DNA of 64,000 nucleotides from Ananas comosus (GCF_001540865.1 NC_033638.1:4007125-4071124), one strand, 5' to 3'; positions 33,776-46,667 are shown, counted from the first letter of the stretch. The notes: a model not told the origin generated them from the letters alone. Translations and numbers: made by a program.

Positions 33776-34923
33776 AACACAACCTCATGGTGCATGAAAG
33801 AACATTTTTTCAAGTTTATAAAGAGTTGCTCCTGTTGGAGTACCTCCAAAACTTGGCGCAAGTAAACTAAGTGTTCTTCCACACTTCGGCTATAAATTAG
33901 AATATCATCGAAATAGACAACAATAAATTTGTTCAAGAAAGGTTTCAATACCTCAGTCATGATTTGCATAAATGTGCTCGGTGCATTCGAGAGTCCGAAC
34001 GGCATCACTAGCCATTCATACAAGCCATCCGGTGTTTTGAATGCCGTCTTCCATTCATCACCAATCCTCAACCTGATTTGATGATACCCACTCTTCAAGT
34101 CTATCTTCGTATACACCATAGAACCAGTTAATTGATCAAGCATATCGTTCAAGCGAGGGATTGGGAATCTGTATTTTATAGTAATTTTATTAATGGCACG
34201 ACTATCTACGCACATCCTCCAAGATCCATCTTTCTTTGGGGCTAGCAAAGCTGGACAAGCACATGGACTTTTGCTTTCACGCACCAAACCCTTGGCTAAC
34301 AACTCCTCAACTTGTCTTTGCATCTCGGCCCGTTGTACAGGGGACAATCTATATGCTGGCAGATTTGGCAAAGAGGCACCTGGAACTAAATCGATGGCAT
34401 GTTGAATGCTCCTAATTGGTGGTAAACCTTGTGGTAAGTCATCACCAACCAGATCTGAAAAATCCTTCAACAATTGCTGAATTTCAGGTTGTTGTTGTAT
34501 GAATTTTGTAATCTGGTCACTTTTTACTATTTTGTTTACTAAGGCATATGCGATCCCTTCTTCTTGGCACTCGATTTCAAATTGTTCAGCAGACAAAAAC
34601 CCATTAACCTTGCTGTTTTTTGAACCACCAGCAAGTTCTTTTACTTCTTCCTTTAACGGATGCAAGGTATACTTCTTGTTGCCCCTATAGAAGGAATAAG
34701 TGTTTGGCTTAGCATGGTGTTCCATGTCGTGATCATATAACCAAGGTCTTCCCACAAGTATATGACCAACATCCATAGGCACAACATCACACAAAGCTTC
34801 ATCATCCAAATTACCTCCCAATGTGAACCTCACCAAACAACGAGATGTAACCGGTATTTCATTGCCTTTCTTGAGCCAACGGATCTTGTAGGGTTGAGGA
34901 TGTTTTTCGACGGGCAACTTCAA
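33745..34923 (-). pseudogene. Chromovirus protease remainder and reverse transcriptase
   Basis: The first ~70 residues finish the protease ([11 protein letters not shown]). The RT follows at about residues 150-385: the [16 protein letters not shown] entry, [39 protein letters not shown], the [13 protein letters not shown] block, then [27 protein letters not shown] and the catalytic YFDD ([11 protein letters not shown]). The frame is lost near 33775, where one T seems missing, and the next stretch picks up the RT thumb in another frame. Confidence 0.93.
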
Positions 34924-34928
34924 TTTTT

Positions 34929-35789
34929 CTACAGCATCTTTTGAAATAACATTCTCTCCATACTACCTCCATCAATAACTAGGTCACACACCTTCCCACC
35001 ACAAAGAACACGAGTTCGAAAAATGCTACGTCGCCTCCAATCTTCTTCCTCTTCTTTAACTGCGGCTGTCATCACTCGTCGAACCACTAATGACTTCTCT
35101 TGAACTAGATGGACGTCTACTTCTTCACTGTCTTCCACATAATCATCATAAATTGGCTCCAACTCATCATATTCTTTGTCCTCTAGCTCTGCTAGGTTCA
35201 CTCGTCGTTCCGGACATGCATAAGAGTTATGACCCTTGTCACCACAAGTGAAACACCGAATTTGTGAGTTGCTGCCCCCTTTAGAGGCAATGGTGCTTGA
35301 ATGGTTTTGTGCACCATACCACGCTATAGTCTTTCCTTTATCATTCCGTTCAAAATTACTTGCACCTCCTCTAGGTGGTCGGTTATTCGCATAGGTTTCT
35401 CGGCTGGTTCGTTGAGATGTTTGTTCACCTTTAACATTTCGGACAGCCCCAAAGCCTCTTTGTGTTGCATCTGTTGTTCTTCCTACTAGGGGCTTTCTTG
35501 CACCATATCGCCACACTCGCTTCTCCGCTAACAAGGCACATTGTTGAGCATCTTCAAGACTGAACAAACGAACAACTCCCATCTCGTCCCTACTAGAAGG
35601 GTTTAGGCCGGCACGGTAACGAGAAGTCACTTGTTCATTTGTCTCATTCAACCCCACTCGAACGGATAAATTGTAGAACTCAGAGGTATACTCTTCTACA
35701 TTCATACTCCGCTGTTTCAACAAATGGAACTTCTCATACTGCTCCATAGTATAATCAGCCGGTAAAAATTTTCTCAACTTTACTTTCAT
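34929..35789 (-). pseudogene. Chromovirus gag C-terminus, zinc knuckle and start of protease
   Basis: The frame continues from the upstream TAG: KLRKFLPADYTMEQYEKFHL and MNVEEYTSEFYNLSVRVGLN (end of capsid domain). It then has a basic linker, one CCHC knuckle (CFTCGDKGHNSYAC) near residues 190-203, an acidic stretch, and the protease start with the active-site region LVIDGGS. A two-base gain just after it shifts the frame and ends this stretch at 34929. Active-site DGGS instead of the more usual DTG/DSG is typical of some plant Ty3 lineages. Confidence 0.88.
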
Positions 35790-35795
35790 TTGTTC

Positions 35796-36323
35796 CTAAG
35801 TGCTGATTTTTGGCTTACCTTGTCGCGCACGTTGCTCTTCAACTCTCTTCCACCATTGAAGTGCAGTGCCCTTCAATTTAAGCTTCACGAACAATACCTT
35901 CCTATTCTCAGCCATGGGTTTCCACTCAAAATAATTCTCTATACTAGCTTTCAAATCTAGATAATCTTCTGCGTGCATCTTTCCATGGAAATCAGCAACT
36001 TCAATCTTGATTCCACCGCCATTTAGATCAAGGGCACGCAGCAATCGCTTCTCCAATCCACTTCGCACCGCATTACTTGCAGTTCCAGCATCATGAAAGG
36101 GGTTTTCAAAGTCTTCTTGATTAGTTTCATCCTCCAGACTACCTTCCGGCATGTCTACAGGGTTGTGTTCACCTTCCGGATTCTCCATACGAGCCACCAC
36201 AGGTTCCAGCCGCTGCAAGGCTTGTACAGCCCGCGACAAATCTTCAATCATACGTTGCATCTGTGCCATATCCGCTTGTTGACCTTGATTTCCTCTTCCG
36301 CGTCCTCTACCACGTCCAACCAT
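35796..36323 (-). pseudogene. Chromovirus gag, N-terminal part, ended by a TAG
   Basis: I start at the ATG at 36323, which overlaps the PBS context, because the open frame upstream lies inside the 5' LTR. The protein opens MVGRGRGRGRGNQ, then a helical segment (MAQMQRMIEDLSRAVQALQ), an acidic linker, and the capsid domain from KIEVADFHGKMHAEDYLDL to GTALQWWKR. The frame stops at TAG (35796-35798) and continues in the same frame at 35789. One base change explains the break. Gag forms the virus-like particle in the cytoplasm. Confidence 0.88.
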
Positions 36324-36324
36324 G

Positions 36325-36336
36325 GCTCTGATACCA
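36325..36336 (-). other. Chromovirus primer binding site
   Basis: The minus strand reads TGGTATCAGAGC, complementary to the 3' end of initiator-Met tRNA. The gag ATG (36321-36323) follows one base later. Confidence 0.88.
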
Positions 36337-36340
36337 AGAA

Positions 36341-36680
36341 TGACGTAGTTTGGGAGGAAAAACAACGAACAAATAATTGGATGTAGGCTAACAAGGACTA
36401 TGAATAGAGATGGAATAGTTAGGGTTATAAGAAAAACCACTAGTTTCTTAGATATATTGAAAAGATCATCAAAAAAACAGCTGTAACCTGATTTGCATCC
36501 CTTTCATATTAGGGTTACAAGGTGCCACTCAATACCCAGCCCTTGATTATAACTTATTGGCTAACTTTAAATCCTAACCATCAAACATAATAATAAGTCA
36601 CATGCTAGTCACATGACAACTAACTAAATAATAAATAAAACAATTGAAAAGTAAAACATAATATTAAAGCTCCTGCGTCA
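36341..36680 (-). repeat. Chromovirus 5' LTR
   Basis: 340 bp, about 95% identical by eye to the 3' LTR. Its end is separated from the PBS by four bases. Confidence 0.93.
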
Positions 36681-36879
36681 ACTCTGAATCTGGACACCCT
36701 AAACTTCTGGGCGCCCTAAACTGCCGAACTTCAGTTTTGGCTTATTTGAGTGCGGCGAGTCTGTTTTCGCGTCCATTTCGTGCCAAAACGACTCCGACTC
36801 GTTCTGACACTCTACAGATGTGTTGACCAGTTGTTGATACTGTAGTCATTTCGACAGCTAACCCCCCAGGGACACTACA

Positions 36880-39350
36880 GAGGTGTAAATGTTGGATTTT
36901 CTTTTTGTTTTTTTTATAGATAGGTGTTTCCTCTACTTCTGTGTCGTCTTTGCCTTATGATACAAACCTAAATCTTAGGAATGGTTAAATTATACATTCA
37001 GAGAGCTCAACAACATGTTAAATAAGAAGCAATGAAATAATAAGCATGAATAACATAAAATATGAAATTAGGTACCTAAAGGAAACTACACTTGGAATTG
37101 ACTTACGAGAATCCAAAACCATAAAACATATAAAATCTATATGCCATTCGGCTTCTAAATTCGTGGAAAAGTTGCTCAGTTTAAATGGAGTTTTGTCGAC
37201 TAAGGTTTTCAATGAAAATGGTTGCTATTGGGTATGGATGATACTGGACTTTGGAGATGATAATGAAGGGTGCAAGGTTATAGTCCTTGATGCAGTTCAG
37301 GCTTAGATTACAAGGTTTTCAAGATGAAGTATCGTTGCCGCAAGTAAACCTCACAAAGGATGAATGAGCGACTGTGGGAGAAGTGGATATCAATCCAATC
37401 ATGAGGAAGATGTGAATCGAATCCAAAGAAGTGTAGAAAAGGAAGAACTCGATCAAACTAGGTCAAGAAATCAAGAGAACAAGGAAGCTAGTCATTGGCC
37501 GTGCAAGTAAACCCTAAACTTTCGAAAACTTCGTTTACTTTTCTTTTCTTATAGTGAATCAACCCCTTGGCCTAGGGTTGAGCTAGATTTAAAGAAGAAG
37601 AAGAAAAAGAAAAAGAAGAAGAAGAAGAAGAAGAAGAAAGGAGAGGCGAATGCCCAAGAAAAGTGGGGAGTGCATTTCACACAAACCCCGAATTTACGAA
37701 ATCGCCGAAACAGGCTCTGAAACCTTCCCGCCACTAATCTACCATCTTCGTACTTCGAGGATGGCAGTAGCAACCAGCCAATAAGGCATGGCGGGGTTCT
37801 CAAGCTATCCACAATGCTAGAACACCAAAACCCACCAACTAACCCGCGTCCGTTTGGCGAATTTTCACCGAACGACACCATGGGACCACAATTAAAAACT
37901 CCGCAACGGCTCTCGGACCTTTGACGATCAGTCAAGACGTGACATGCTGTCCAAAGCAGTGCATAGGGTCCACGTTGCGTAAAACAAGCAAACTATACAA
38001 CTACTACATTAAATGTTAATCAAACAATACATAAAATTGGGTTTCAAGCTCGTTACCCCGATTTGTGGTGTAACAGACCAAACCAGCCCATTGATTTGAT
38101 TCGTCTCGATGCTACGAGACCCATGCTCGTGGTTCGGAGCGAAAACGGTGGCTGGAAGGTCGTGAATCAGCGAGAAAACCTCCAATCACTTGATCTCGGA
38201 AACGACCATGGCCTTCGTACATACCGGAGCTTCGCCGATCGCAGCGAAGGTGAGCACGGCACAACACACGGTCCCAGGAGTGCGGTGCTCACGCTCTAGA
38301 GACTTGCAGAAGTCTCAGGTGGTCAGGAACGAAGATCGGCCCCAAAGCAGCCTTTGGTAAGTGCTTGGGCCGAGCTAGGGCATTAGGCAGGGGACTACCG
38401 GCGGCACGAGCTCCGGCCACGGGGTGGTCATCGCACCCGGAGGGAGGGGTCGGGACCCCTGGCCGACAGCAGGAGGCGACGGTGCGACTGCGGCTGCAGC
38501 TGCGGCTGCGGTGGCGGAGCCCAAAATAGGGCCGTGGCTAGGGCAGAACCACGCGGTGCGGTAGCGGCTCGAGGAAGGCTGGGGCAGCGTTGGTGCCCTC
38601 TCTGGGACCGACGGCGATGATCAGAGGCGACGCGGCGCGATGGCGGCTGCCGGGAGGAGCCCTGCGGTCGCACAAGGTCTGAGGGGCTCCTCTCGGCCGC
38701 GGCGGTTTCCTGGGGCACGACGATGCCGGGGAAGCCTCGGCGAGGGTCGCCGGAGTTCGAGGGTGACGGCGGTGGTCCTAGCCGGCGGCGACGCAGGAAC
38801 CGGAGGCTCGGGTCATCTCCACCCTCACAACGAATAATGAAGAGAGAGAAAGGGAGGGGGAAGGAAATGGTGGTTCTCCGGCGGACGGCGGCAACGGCAG
38901 CGGTGGCGGCGATGCTTCTCAAGAGGACCAGAAGGGGGGAAAAGGGTGGCTAGCTAATCCTCAAGTATATGTATTAATACTTGACAAATTACCCCTAAAA
39001 CCCCCAAATCTTGAATTTTGTAGCTCCAAATCCCTCTCCAACAACTCTCTCGTAGAATAGTCCCCGCTCGTGGGTTTTCTCGCAAAAAAAGTGCCAAATG
39101 TGCTTAAAAAGCAAAGACGTTGTTTAAATTGCCCTATCAGCAATAAAAGATATATCTCGAAAATCGTGAATCGGACGTAAAATCCGCAAGCGCCGTTGGC
39201 TCTGTCATAGACGGACCATTGAAAATGAGTTATTGGATCACCCGAAACAGAGTCTGGTACGCGACAGAAGCTATCTACACTCAATGGCCTTTCCCGGAAA
39301 TACAAGTTACTATTCACTTCAAGTGAAAAGTAATAATCGTTTAAAACCTT
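36880..39350 (-). mobile_element. LTR-like region, unplaced family
   Basis: The minus strand shows LTR-type features: GTGAATAGTAACTTG near 39310, a GC-rich middle (38400-38920), and CTGTTACACCACAAATCGGGG near 38060-38080, which resembles the end region of long Ty3 LTRs. A (GAA)n tract lies at about 37588-37640. Open frames in the GC-rich part are low-complexity Ser/Arg/Pro and match no family I know. No ends or target duplication were defined. Confidence 0.35.
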
Positions 39351-41152
39351 TATTTTAAATCATTTTTTGCTCAAATTTGATGGGCAGTTTTAAAATTAAA
39401 ATATACATGATAACATTTACAAAGATGACAAATTTACATAGGAAAAAATCTCAGTCCTCACAACGAATTTATGAATTTATAATGAAGACAAATGCCTTGG
39501 CAATGATGTCTTTTTTTTTCTTTGCCAATACAACGTCTTGGAGTGAGTCCAGTCCTGAAGTGAGTTCGATTCAAGAGTGAGTCCTGATTATCTTATCTTT
39601 TTCTTTTCATCTTTTTTTATTTTTCTATTCTCTTTAATTTTTGTTTTTTTTTAATTACGAAAATTTCTAAAAAAGTATTTAAAAAACTTTCAAATTTTTA
39701 AGAAGTTTTCAAAATTATAAATTATATTTTGGAGCCCTCTAAAAACGTAGGACCCTATATTCTGTCCTACATCAACTTGCCATGAACTCATCATCATTTC
39801 GCTTCATCTTTCTTCAGCCATTTAGATCCACAATACTTTTCATGATCGAGACATCGAGTGACATTGAAAATGGAGCTCAAAGAAAGATGGAAAAAAATAG
39901 AAATAGATAGAAGATTTTCTTCTTGAATGTGTGCTATCCAAAGAGTACTGGACATGTATATAGATAATGAAGACTTTGATGGCTCTACTACACTCCAACA
40001 GAGAAATAGTAATGACTATTTGACCACATGAAAGTCACCTAACGACCATTTATTTTGGAAACTTTTCAATTTTTCAATCCTGTGATAAATACAGTGTAAT
40101 TTTCAAAAGGCAATACAAACTGCAAACAACAGAATAATCTTTTTTTTCATATTCCAGTTTTGCAACAGGCTTTTTCCAGTGTAATTTTAAACTCTGGATT
40201 AGATGCCAATGGTTGCCAAACAAGCCTTTCGCTTCATTCTTTAATAATTGGTCATTCTTTAGCTTGTTTTGGGCTTGGGTCTCAATGGATCTTTTAGAAA
40301 TGGGTCTGCCAAAAAGATTCTAGCGGGACATGCCTGATGCCATGCCTGCCCAACCTTCTTTTCTAATTTGGGATGACGTGTAGAGGACACTTGTCGTTCA
40401 CGCATTCGCTATGTGTCCCATGTCAGACGAGCACTCGGAAACGGCCCGCGTTACCTAGGCTGGTTGTCTAAAATCTACCCTCTAAATATTGATGTCAATT
40501 CCTAATTAAGAAAAGCTAAATAAGAGATGGACTGGCCAAAGCCAGAAGATTAATGTGTTAACTACACTGATGTTCCCCAAACTTTCTCAGAACTTATAAT
40601 TTGGTCCCTATTCTTTGAAGTGGATAAGAAACACTCTGACCTTTGATTAGTTTTTGAGTAAACCCGTTACATCCATCTCTTGTTGAGTAGAAATATGAGC
40701 TGACAATGGCTTACATGGCAGCCACTTCAGCTAAAATTGACCGAAGACAAAACTGACACGGTAGCTATATCAGTTTAGATTCACTGGTGGCGTAGTTAGT
40801 AGTTGGGCAACCATATTAGCTTTGTCGCTACTCTATCGGAGATGACAAAGAGGATTTTAAACACGTACATAAGTTCCGGATGTCAATTATCCACTTTAAG
40901 AGGACAAACTAAAACTTTAAGAAAGTTTGGTAATGGCAATTTACCAGGCGACTATTGTAAATTGTTTTTTCTATACGGGCTTATAGAATCCATGAGCTAA
41001 AAACTACCCTCTAGAGTCTAGACAGTTCTTCTGTTGAAGTAGCAATTAGATGAGCCAAAGTGCCAATTCTCCCATGTCCTAATAAGTGGAAAGTTTGTTG
41101 TTGGCCAATGGCCAAGCTATCTCATAATGATTAGGTGACAAGATGGTGCTTA
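39351..41152. other. AT-rich intergenic DNA
   Basis: I see no gene, element end or RNA. There are poly-T/A tracts near 39510-39660. Confidence 0.5.
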
Positions 41153-41500
41153 TGTTGGTGTATATACAGTTCACAACTTCACATGAAACAAATGTATAGA
41201 AATGTAATGTAAATAGAACAATGTATAGAAAAACGAGAGAACAATAATTTATATTGACTTTCCATCAGTGAGGATTTTTAAACAACGTGAGAATAGCATG
41301 GAAATCTTTATACTCTTAAGGCAAGGTTTAAAGTGCTGCCCCGTGCCGTTCGGCACGAGGCGGCACGTACCATGCTACCAAGAAGGTGGCACAGTACGGG
41401 GGGGTCTCAGACCCCTCTCTGTGCCACGGCACAGACCTACGTATCGTGTGAGACAGAGCGATATGCAGGTCCGTACCACGGCATTGTGCCGTACTGGCAC

Positions 41501-41551
<51 letters not shown>

Positions 41552-41902
41552 NTGTTGGTGTATATACAGTTCACAACTTCACATGAAACAAATGTATAGA
41601 AATGTAATGTAAATAGAACAATGTATAGAAAAACGAGAGAACAATAATTTATATTGACTTTCCATCAGTGAGGATTTTTAAACAACGTGAGAATAGCATG
41701 GAAATCTTTATACTCTTAAGGCAAGGTTTAAAGTGCTGCCCCGTGCCGTTCGGCACGAGGCGGCACGTACCATGCTACCAAGAAGGTGGCACAGTACGGG
41801 GGGGTCTCAGACCCCTCTCTGTGCCACGGCACAGACCTGTGCGGCGGTACCCTCGCAGGTATCGCACGATACCCACCACGGCACTGTGCCGTACTGGCAC
41901 AC
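41153..41902. repeat. Approximately 400-bp duplication around N 41552 (probable unmerged haplotypes)
   Basis: 41153-41439 and 41553-41839 look identical. The following ~60 bp differ, and both copies end in a long T run. N 41552 sits at the join. Two alleles of the same locus placed in tandem by the assembler is the simplest reading. Confidence 0.75.
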
Positions 41903-42839
41903 TTTTTTTTTTTTTTTTGCTTTTTGCTTTTTTTTTTCTTTTTGTTTTGTTCTTTGGGATACCAAGAAACATCCCACACCTCCCAAAGACATTGCAAATC
42001 AAAGATCTATTTCTTAGATAAGTCAAAAATTATAATTTAGTTTTTTTGTTTATCAATATATGGGCAAATTTTTAATTTACATATTCGATCCATACCGTAG
42101 GGGGCCCGCACCCCCGAGCCCGCAACCCATCACTGAAATCCATTTTTTTTTATAAATTATTTTATCAAAATTTGTCGCACAGTGAAATTTTTGGCGAAGT
42201 AAAGGAACAAAATTGAACTCAATAAACAAATTTTGAGGCACATCAAACATAACAATTTATTTTTGCATTAGAAGATTAAAAATACTGAGAAAATTAAAAG
42301 CTAAATTAAATCAATTGTTACTTAAATTTATTTAATTTATTTTTCATATAATTTATTGCTTAATTTTTTGATAGATCTAATAATTTTTTGAAAAATTAAT
42401 TAAAAAATAATTTTTAAAATAATTTTAAAAATTATTTTTTTTGTATTTTATAAAAAAATGTAATATGGTCAAAAGAAAGAAAGAAAGAAAGAAAGAAGTC
42501 TTTGTATTTTTTAAATTCTTGCCTGTAAAAATTTTATTCTATATCAGGTGTAGTTATATTTTACATACAACAAAGTTTATAAGTATGTTGATTGATGAGT
42601 ATAGTAAGTTATACATAGCAAATATTCATAATTATTTGATTAAATCTTTCAAAATAATATTATAAAAATTTATTAAAACCAAAAAAACTAAAATAAGTCC
42701 GTACCAAAGCGTGCCAATAGGAGGTTATACGTATCCATCGGCATGCAAGTGTACGATGTGTCTGCACGGAAGTGTGCCGGTGCCGTACGGTGCCAGGTAG
42801 ACAGCGGCACGCCCTCGTGCCACAGTACTTTAAACCTTA
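41722..42839. mobile_element. hAT-like non-autonomous element with GGCACGG-rich arms (larger form)
   Basis: CAAGGTTTAAAGTGCTG at the left and CAGTACTTTAAACCTTA at the right are inverted, as in the two short elements at 43967 and 48607. The right flank CTCTAAGG and left flank CTCTTAAGG would be an 8-bp duplication with one extra base. The middle (41930-42680) is AT-rich, with an AAGA microsatellite near 42474-42497, and is non-coding. Confidence 0.65.
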
Positions 42840-43236
42840 CTCTAAGGCATTGTTTGGTTGAGGAATAAAGTGGGAATTGACCACCTTGTCCCTCAAATTC
42901 ATCCAAACACTAGAGAGAGGAATGGGTTTATTTAATCCCTCTCTTAACGGGTTGTTCTAGAATAGCCCGTTAAGAGGGAGGATTTGTTGTTCCACCTTTT
43001 TGGTGGAATAATAATTTTTTCTCTTTATACCTCTACTAATTTAAGAATAAAATATTATTAATTAATTATATATATATATATTATTTTATTAATTAATTAG
43101 CTAAATTAATAATTAACTAATTTAATAATAAAATATTAGGTAAATTAATAACTATTTAGTGTGTTTATGTAATAACTAATATCCATATTGATTAATCAAT
43201 TAATATTTTGACCAATATAACTAATTAAATAGAAGT

Positions 43237-46200
43237 TGTCACGCCCCGAACTTCAGTGGAGGCTCGCCGGACGCGTGCACAGACCTGCCGTGTACACCAC
43301 CACCTCCAGTATACACTAGGTGTCTACAACTAACATAAAGAAAAGCATAAACCTTTCCTAACAGGATAATCAGAGCAGGTACATAAATACATAAGATTAA
43401 ACTATAAACATCTCCAAAACTATAGTTTAGAGTATGAAGCACACAGTACATTCTAAGTAGTTCCAGAATACATCTTTGAACTAAACTAAAATAAGCTTGC
43501 ATGGGTTCATCTATCCACGCATCGAGGAGACTCTAGCTAGTCGATGACCCCTTGCCACGAACCCTAGCTTTTCTCGCTGTGCAAGGCTCTGCGTAAAAAC
43601 AGCCAACAAATAGGTGTGAGAACTATTAAACAATAGTTCCCAGTGGGTAAGCCGCCGAGAGTGGCGAAATACACTACCAGGTCAACTGAGGCATGGGTAA
43701 GGCATGGGTAAACTACAAGTAGGAAAATGTAAGTGCAACAGATAGATGAAATGAATCAACTCTAAACATGCCTCAACAAGATATGTTCTCTAACATGTCT
43801 TATATACTATTCATCACATATACATGTTCTGTATTTCATGCTAGTTACAAGTTGTCCATATTTACGCTATGTGTCATATTCAAGAAGAATTTCATTGTTA
43901 TAGTTTAACTAGCTAATGATATCATGTAGCTATCTTCCTACACTAACAGGAGTGTAATCATACAGGCAAGGTTTTAAGTGTCCGTCGGCACGGGCTGTAT
44001 CCACCGTGCTGTACCGTGCCAACAAGATACCGGCACAATACAGAGCCCGCGCCGATGGCACGGCTCAAAACTCTCTATTCTTTAAATTAGTAAATAATTT
44101 TCTCAATAAAGTTGAAAAGATGTGATAAAAAGACATAATAAATAGTTAGAATATTTTGTTGCTAAAGAAAATAAATATTTCATGCTATTATGTGTCGGCA
44201 CATAAGAATTTTTTGACCGGCACGTATCGGCACGGCTCGGCACGCACCGTACCGTACCGTGCCAGCAAGTTTCCGGCACGACCCCGTGCCACGGCACTTA
44301 AATCCTTGCATACAGGTAATGTCATTACATCTAATGACTAACAGGAATTTCAACCGTCTAGTATGTTCATTACTAGGTATCTCAACTAGTGACATAAAGT
44401 ACATTTACTAATATGTCCATCTAAGGTTAAATTTATTTACATTAACCCAATTAACAAGAGACTTACACGTGATAAAGTCCTAGTTCGTGCCGTACCTAAT
44501 GGCCCCGTGGAAGTCAACACTACCCACGGCAATCCACTTCGGCGCCCAGTCCCGCATGGGCGATCTGTTGTCGCAAGGCTAACTCCGGAGTGCCGGCTTG
44601 TGGGGAGCGACCCTCACAAGTATGTGTGAATGAGCACAATGGCAAGCAAGTATGATCCACAATACAAAGCTCTCAATCGTCATGTCTCAAACATGGAATC
44701 TCAACTCCGACACAAAGTCGGCAATTAACATAAAAGTCATATTTCACTTTCAACTACTTGGTGACATATTTCTACCAATAGATAATATGACTTAAGCATA
44801 CAAATAATTTACATCAAGTTGATGTTTCTAACGAACTACACCCGCATATTCACATATAGTCCAGTCACTACTCCCTATAACATAAGGAAGGTGGTTACTA
44901 GGTCATACTCAATGATCTACTATGGTAATCTCAAAATCATGGCATAGGTCATGTAGTCTACATAGGCCTCTACTACATGGAGTATACAAACATTATGCAA
45001 TTATTTCTATTTGACTATACAAGTATGTCATCTCACGACCCATAGGTCGGAGTCTATATCATAATGTCCAGTTCTAGTTATTTAGCTAGGCCAATACAAT
45101 AACATGAAGTTCATACTAGCTCTAACATGTGAATGCTATAACCAACTTGTCCACACAAGTATGCGAAATATCATATAAAGTATTCTATACATGATCTCTA
45201 ACCAATTCATTACACGGTCTGAAAGTATAACTTTGCTATAGGTGATATGCACAAAAGTTCTGTCGTCATGTCTACAACATGGAATACATGATTTAACTCA
45301 AGGGTTAAAACCATATTACATCCTTCACTTAGTTGTTCACCTAAACTAAGTGCCATATTCATAGCTCTACATACATTCACTATTGCATGATGTCATAGCT
45401 ACCTTGTCTACACAAGTATGCTAATAACATGTAATGCATGCTAAATGTGCAAGTGATCTATGCATGCTAAGCAATTTCATAATCCTTCCTACTACATAGA
45501 GGTTTCTTTTTATCTGACATAATATGCATATTTTATGCATGCACCAATTCATTCAAACATATATTCACATGAACATGTAAGAATTCCAATTTCATAATGT
45601 CAAAGAAGATATAGAGGGAATTCACCTATTTCGGTAAAGTCAAACGCACCGAGAGTTCGTCGTCTCCTTCGATCACACGGGTGAAGATGCCCGGTAACCT
45701 CCCAGCAACCTATCGACAAGTCTAACTTGATTAGGAGCTTCTACTAAGCACTCTATAAGGCACCTTAAGAATTCACTTAATATAGGTAGGATCATACCTT
45801 GTATCTAGAACAAGCTTAATCCACTCCCCACCTCAGGTTGGCTATCTCAAATCCAACCTAAAAGGAAGTCAATTACACAGCCAAAAGAGTTCAACAACAC
45901 CATCCGTGAGTCTACTCAAAGCTTAACTCTAAATCAACTAGAACATACTTTGGGTAGCAACCAAGGAGCTAACCTTTCCAAAACTCCAAGCCAAGCTCAC
46001 TCTTGAGCTAAGATTGGAAACTCTCTCTCTGTAGCATCTCCTTCCTTCCTTCCACAGCTTCTCCAAAGCCCTCAAACCAGCAAGCATGAAGAGGAGAAAA
46101 GAAAGGAAATTAATTCCATCAACATCTTCTCAAAAATTGGAAGAAATCTTAGAGAGAGAAAGAGGAAACCTTACCCTGTTTTCATCCAGGCTAAAGCACA

Positions 46201-46667
46201 GGGGAAACCAGCTAGGGGTCGGTTTGGCTTTTAAGGATAAGCACAACAGCCAAAATTACCAAAAAACTCCTTACCAACTCATTCTGCCGCATTGAGTACC
46301 GGTACTTTGGTTGAGGTACTGGTACCTGGCAAGAAAACAGCTAAAAACCCGGGCTCTGCTCAGCTGGGTTTTATGCAGTGTACCGGTACTAGCTCAATGC
46401 AGTACTGGTACCCAGCACCAAACTCTCAAACCCGAGAGTTACGCAATCTGGCCATCCTGTGGAGTACCGATATCCCACTCAAGTACCGATACTTAACACT
46501 CAAAACCTGAATTTTCAGGTTTTAGTGTCGATAACCCATCCAAACACTTAAAACACAAAAGTTAAAGGCCAGCACGCTCCCGACAGCACTCAAAACAGCT
46601 AGAATAGTGTCAGTTACCATTCTTACACTGAAACCTTACTATTTGCTAAAGTTCAGTGTACTGCTTA
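43237..46667 (-). mobile_element. Long LTR (copy E), probably solo
   Basis: It starts TGTCACGCCCCGAACTTCAG. The far end near CAGTGTACTGC is the complement of the start of copy D. Blocks shared with copy D (inverted) include AACAATAGTTCCCAGTGGG near 43632 and the ACATGGAATCTCAACTCC region near 44690. GTACCGGTAC-type motifs lie near 46296-46400. The 5-mers at the two ends do not match, so the right boundary is approximate. A hAT MITE is nested at 43967-44308. Confidence 0.65.
43967..44308. mobile_element. hAT-type MITE, copy 1
   Basis: 342 bp with inverted ends CAAGGTTTTAAGTG and CACTTAAATCCTTG and an exact 8-bp duplication CATACAGG (43959-43966 and 44309-44316). GC-rich GGCACGG arms flank an AT core. 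Non-coding. Confidence 0.9.

Larger units (their letters stand above)
31287..36680 (-). mobile_element. Full-length chromovirus (Ty3/Gypsy retrotransposon), inactivated
   Basis: LTRs of 341 bp (31287-31627) and 340 bp (36341-36680) enclose gag, protease, RT, RNase H, integrase and chromodomain in Ty3 order. The PBS GCTCTGATACCA (36325-36336) is complementary to the initiator-Met tRNA. The 5-bp duplication ACTCT lies at 31282-31286 and 36681-36685. By eye the LTRs differ at about 15 sites plus one small indel (about 4-5%). Four lesions break the coding frame: a TAG in gag (35796-35798), a frameshift in protease (near 34945), a frameshift between RT and RNase H (near 33775) and a TGA after RNase H (33143-33145). 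The short LTRs and chromodomain suggest a Galadriel- or CRM-like lineage; I cannot place it more finely. Confidence 0.95.
26715..36879 (-). mobile_element. Long Ty3-type LTR (copy G) split by two nested elements
   Basis: On the plus strand the LTR starts TGTCACGGTCGAG (26715) and ends GGGACACTACA (36879). The minus-strand reading therefore runs TGTAGTGTCCC to CGTGACA. Removing the solo LTR at 27808-30326 and the chromovirus at 31287-36680, each with one copy of its target duplication, leaves about 2.2 kb of continuous LTR-like sequence. The motif GGGCGCCCTAAACT occurs on both sides of the chromovirus (31075 and 31230 regions; 36708), supporting the join. No outer target duplication was found (AAGGA left, GAGGT right). 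Confidence 0.55.

Noticed and set aside
38428..38922. 164-residue minus-strand frame in a GC-rich patch
   Set aside because: Low-complexity Ser/Arg/Pro sequence with a competing frame on the plus strand and no recognisable domain.
41500..41551. Poly-T tract as a retrotransposon tail
   Set aside because: It abuts an N and a duplicated allele-like block; it is more likely an assembly break at a homopolymer.
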